From the NCBI GenBank assembly GCA_020630715.1, contig JAHDIQ010000011.1, positions 1-34,092 on the forward strand: a stretch of 34,092 nt of DNA. Direction: 5' to 3'. Below, piece after piece: positions 34,090 to 34,092 of the stretch. The notes beneath the pieces are model-generated. The model did not search any database, was not told where the DNA came from, and saw nothing but the letters and a program-made list of their open reading frames with translations. The first letter of the stretch is position 1, and every line of letters begins with the position of its first letter. This DNA comes from Nonlabens sp. (GTDB taxonomy: Bacteria > Bacteroidota > Bacteroidia > Flavobacteriales > Flavobacteriaceae). Made by a program: the position numbers and the translations under genes.

Positions 34090-34092
34090 AAA

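Overview
This 34 kb window is a piece of a chromosome from a marine-type member of the Flavobacteriaceae (Bacteroidota). The evidence is a complete gldK-gldL-gldM-gldN gliding/type IX secretion operon, an XrtF exosortase pair typical of flavobacteria, promoters of the Bacteroidetes TTG-N(about 20)-TANNTTTG type, AT-rich DNA with few Shine-Dalgarno sequences, and a very frequent 14-bp palindrome GCTTTCGCGAAAGC. A Nonlabens/Dokdonia-like genus is a guess from that palindrome, not something the window proves. No transposase, integrase, phage gene or CRISPR array was seen; this is core chromosome.

Layout. 1-73: 3' end of a 5S rRNA gene and its terminator, so an rrn operon lies just to the left. 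192-1452: an acyl-CoA dehydrogenase on the minus strand with its promoter and terminator. 1466-5295 (+): anhydro-MurNAc kinase (wall recycling), an amino acid dehydrogenase and, 1 nt later, an NhaB sodium/proton antiporter. 5431-8556 (+): ExbB, ExbD, a TonB-like protein and FolC in one tight operon. 8574-8726: tRNA-Val with promoter and terminator. 8800-9819 (+): galE. 9820-10797 (-): a small membrane protein and a GAF-domain protein. 10870-11846 (+): exosortase XrtF and its partner. 11843-14848 (-): a three-gene membrane module (64-aa YIDP protein, kinase-like/methyltransferase fusion, membrane sulfatase-fold enzyme). 14965-17436 (-): a large lipoprotein zinc protease. 17621-19611 (-): groES-groEL. 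19752-24177 (-): miaB, a sigma-54 activator, lptE, a TPR-like protein and secG, tightly packed. 24541-28200 (+): topA and an arginase-fold protein with lost metal ligands. 28313-32857 (+): gldKLMN. 32939-33982 (+): a FAD-dependent oxidoreductase. 34016-34092: a 16-bp tandem repeat running to the window edge.

How the parts work together. Much of the window serves the cell envelope: ExbB/ExbD/TonB energise outer-membrane transport, SecG and LptE serve the Sec and LPS export routes, GldKLMN forms the type IX secretion motor and ring, XrtF is a membrane-embedded sortase-like enzyme, and the 11843-14848 module probably modifies a surface polymer or lipid. The most unusual signals are the dispersed palindrome (seven perfect copies, rather evenly spaced, present both between genes and inside genes in two different reading frames), the 11843-14848 module with its kinase-like plus methyltransferase fusion, the degenerate arginase-fold protein between topA and the gliding operon, and the exosortase pair with no visible substrate.
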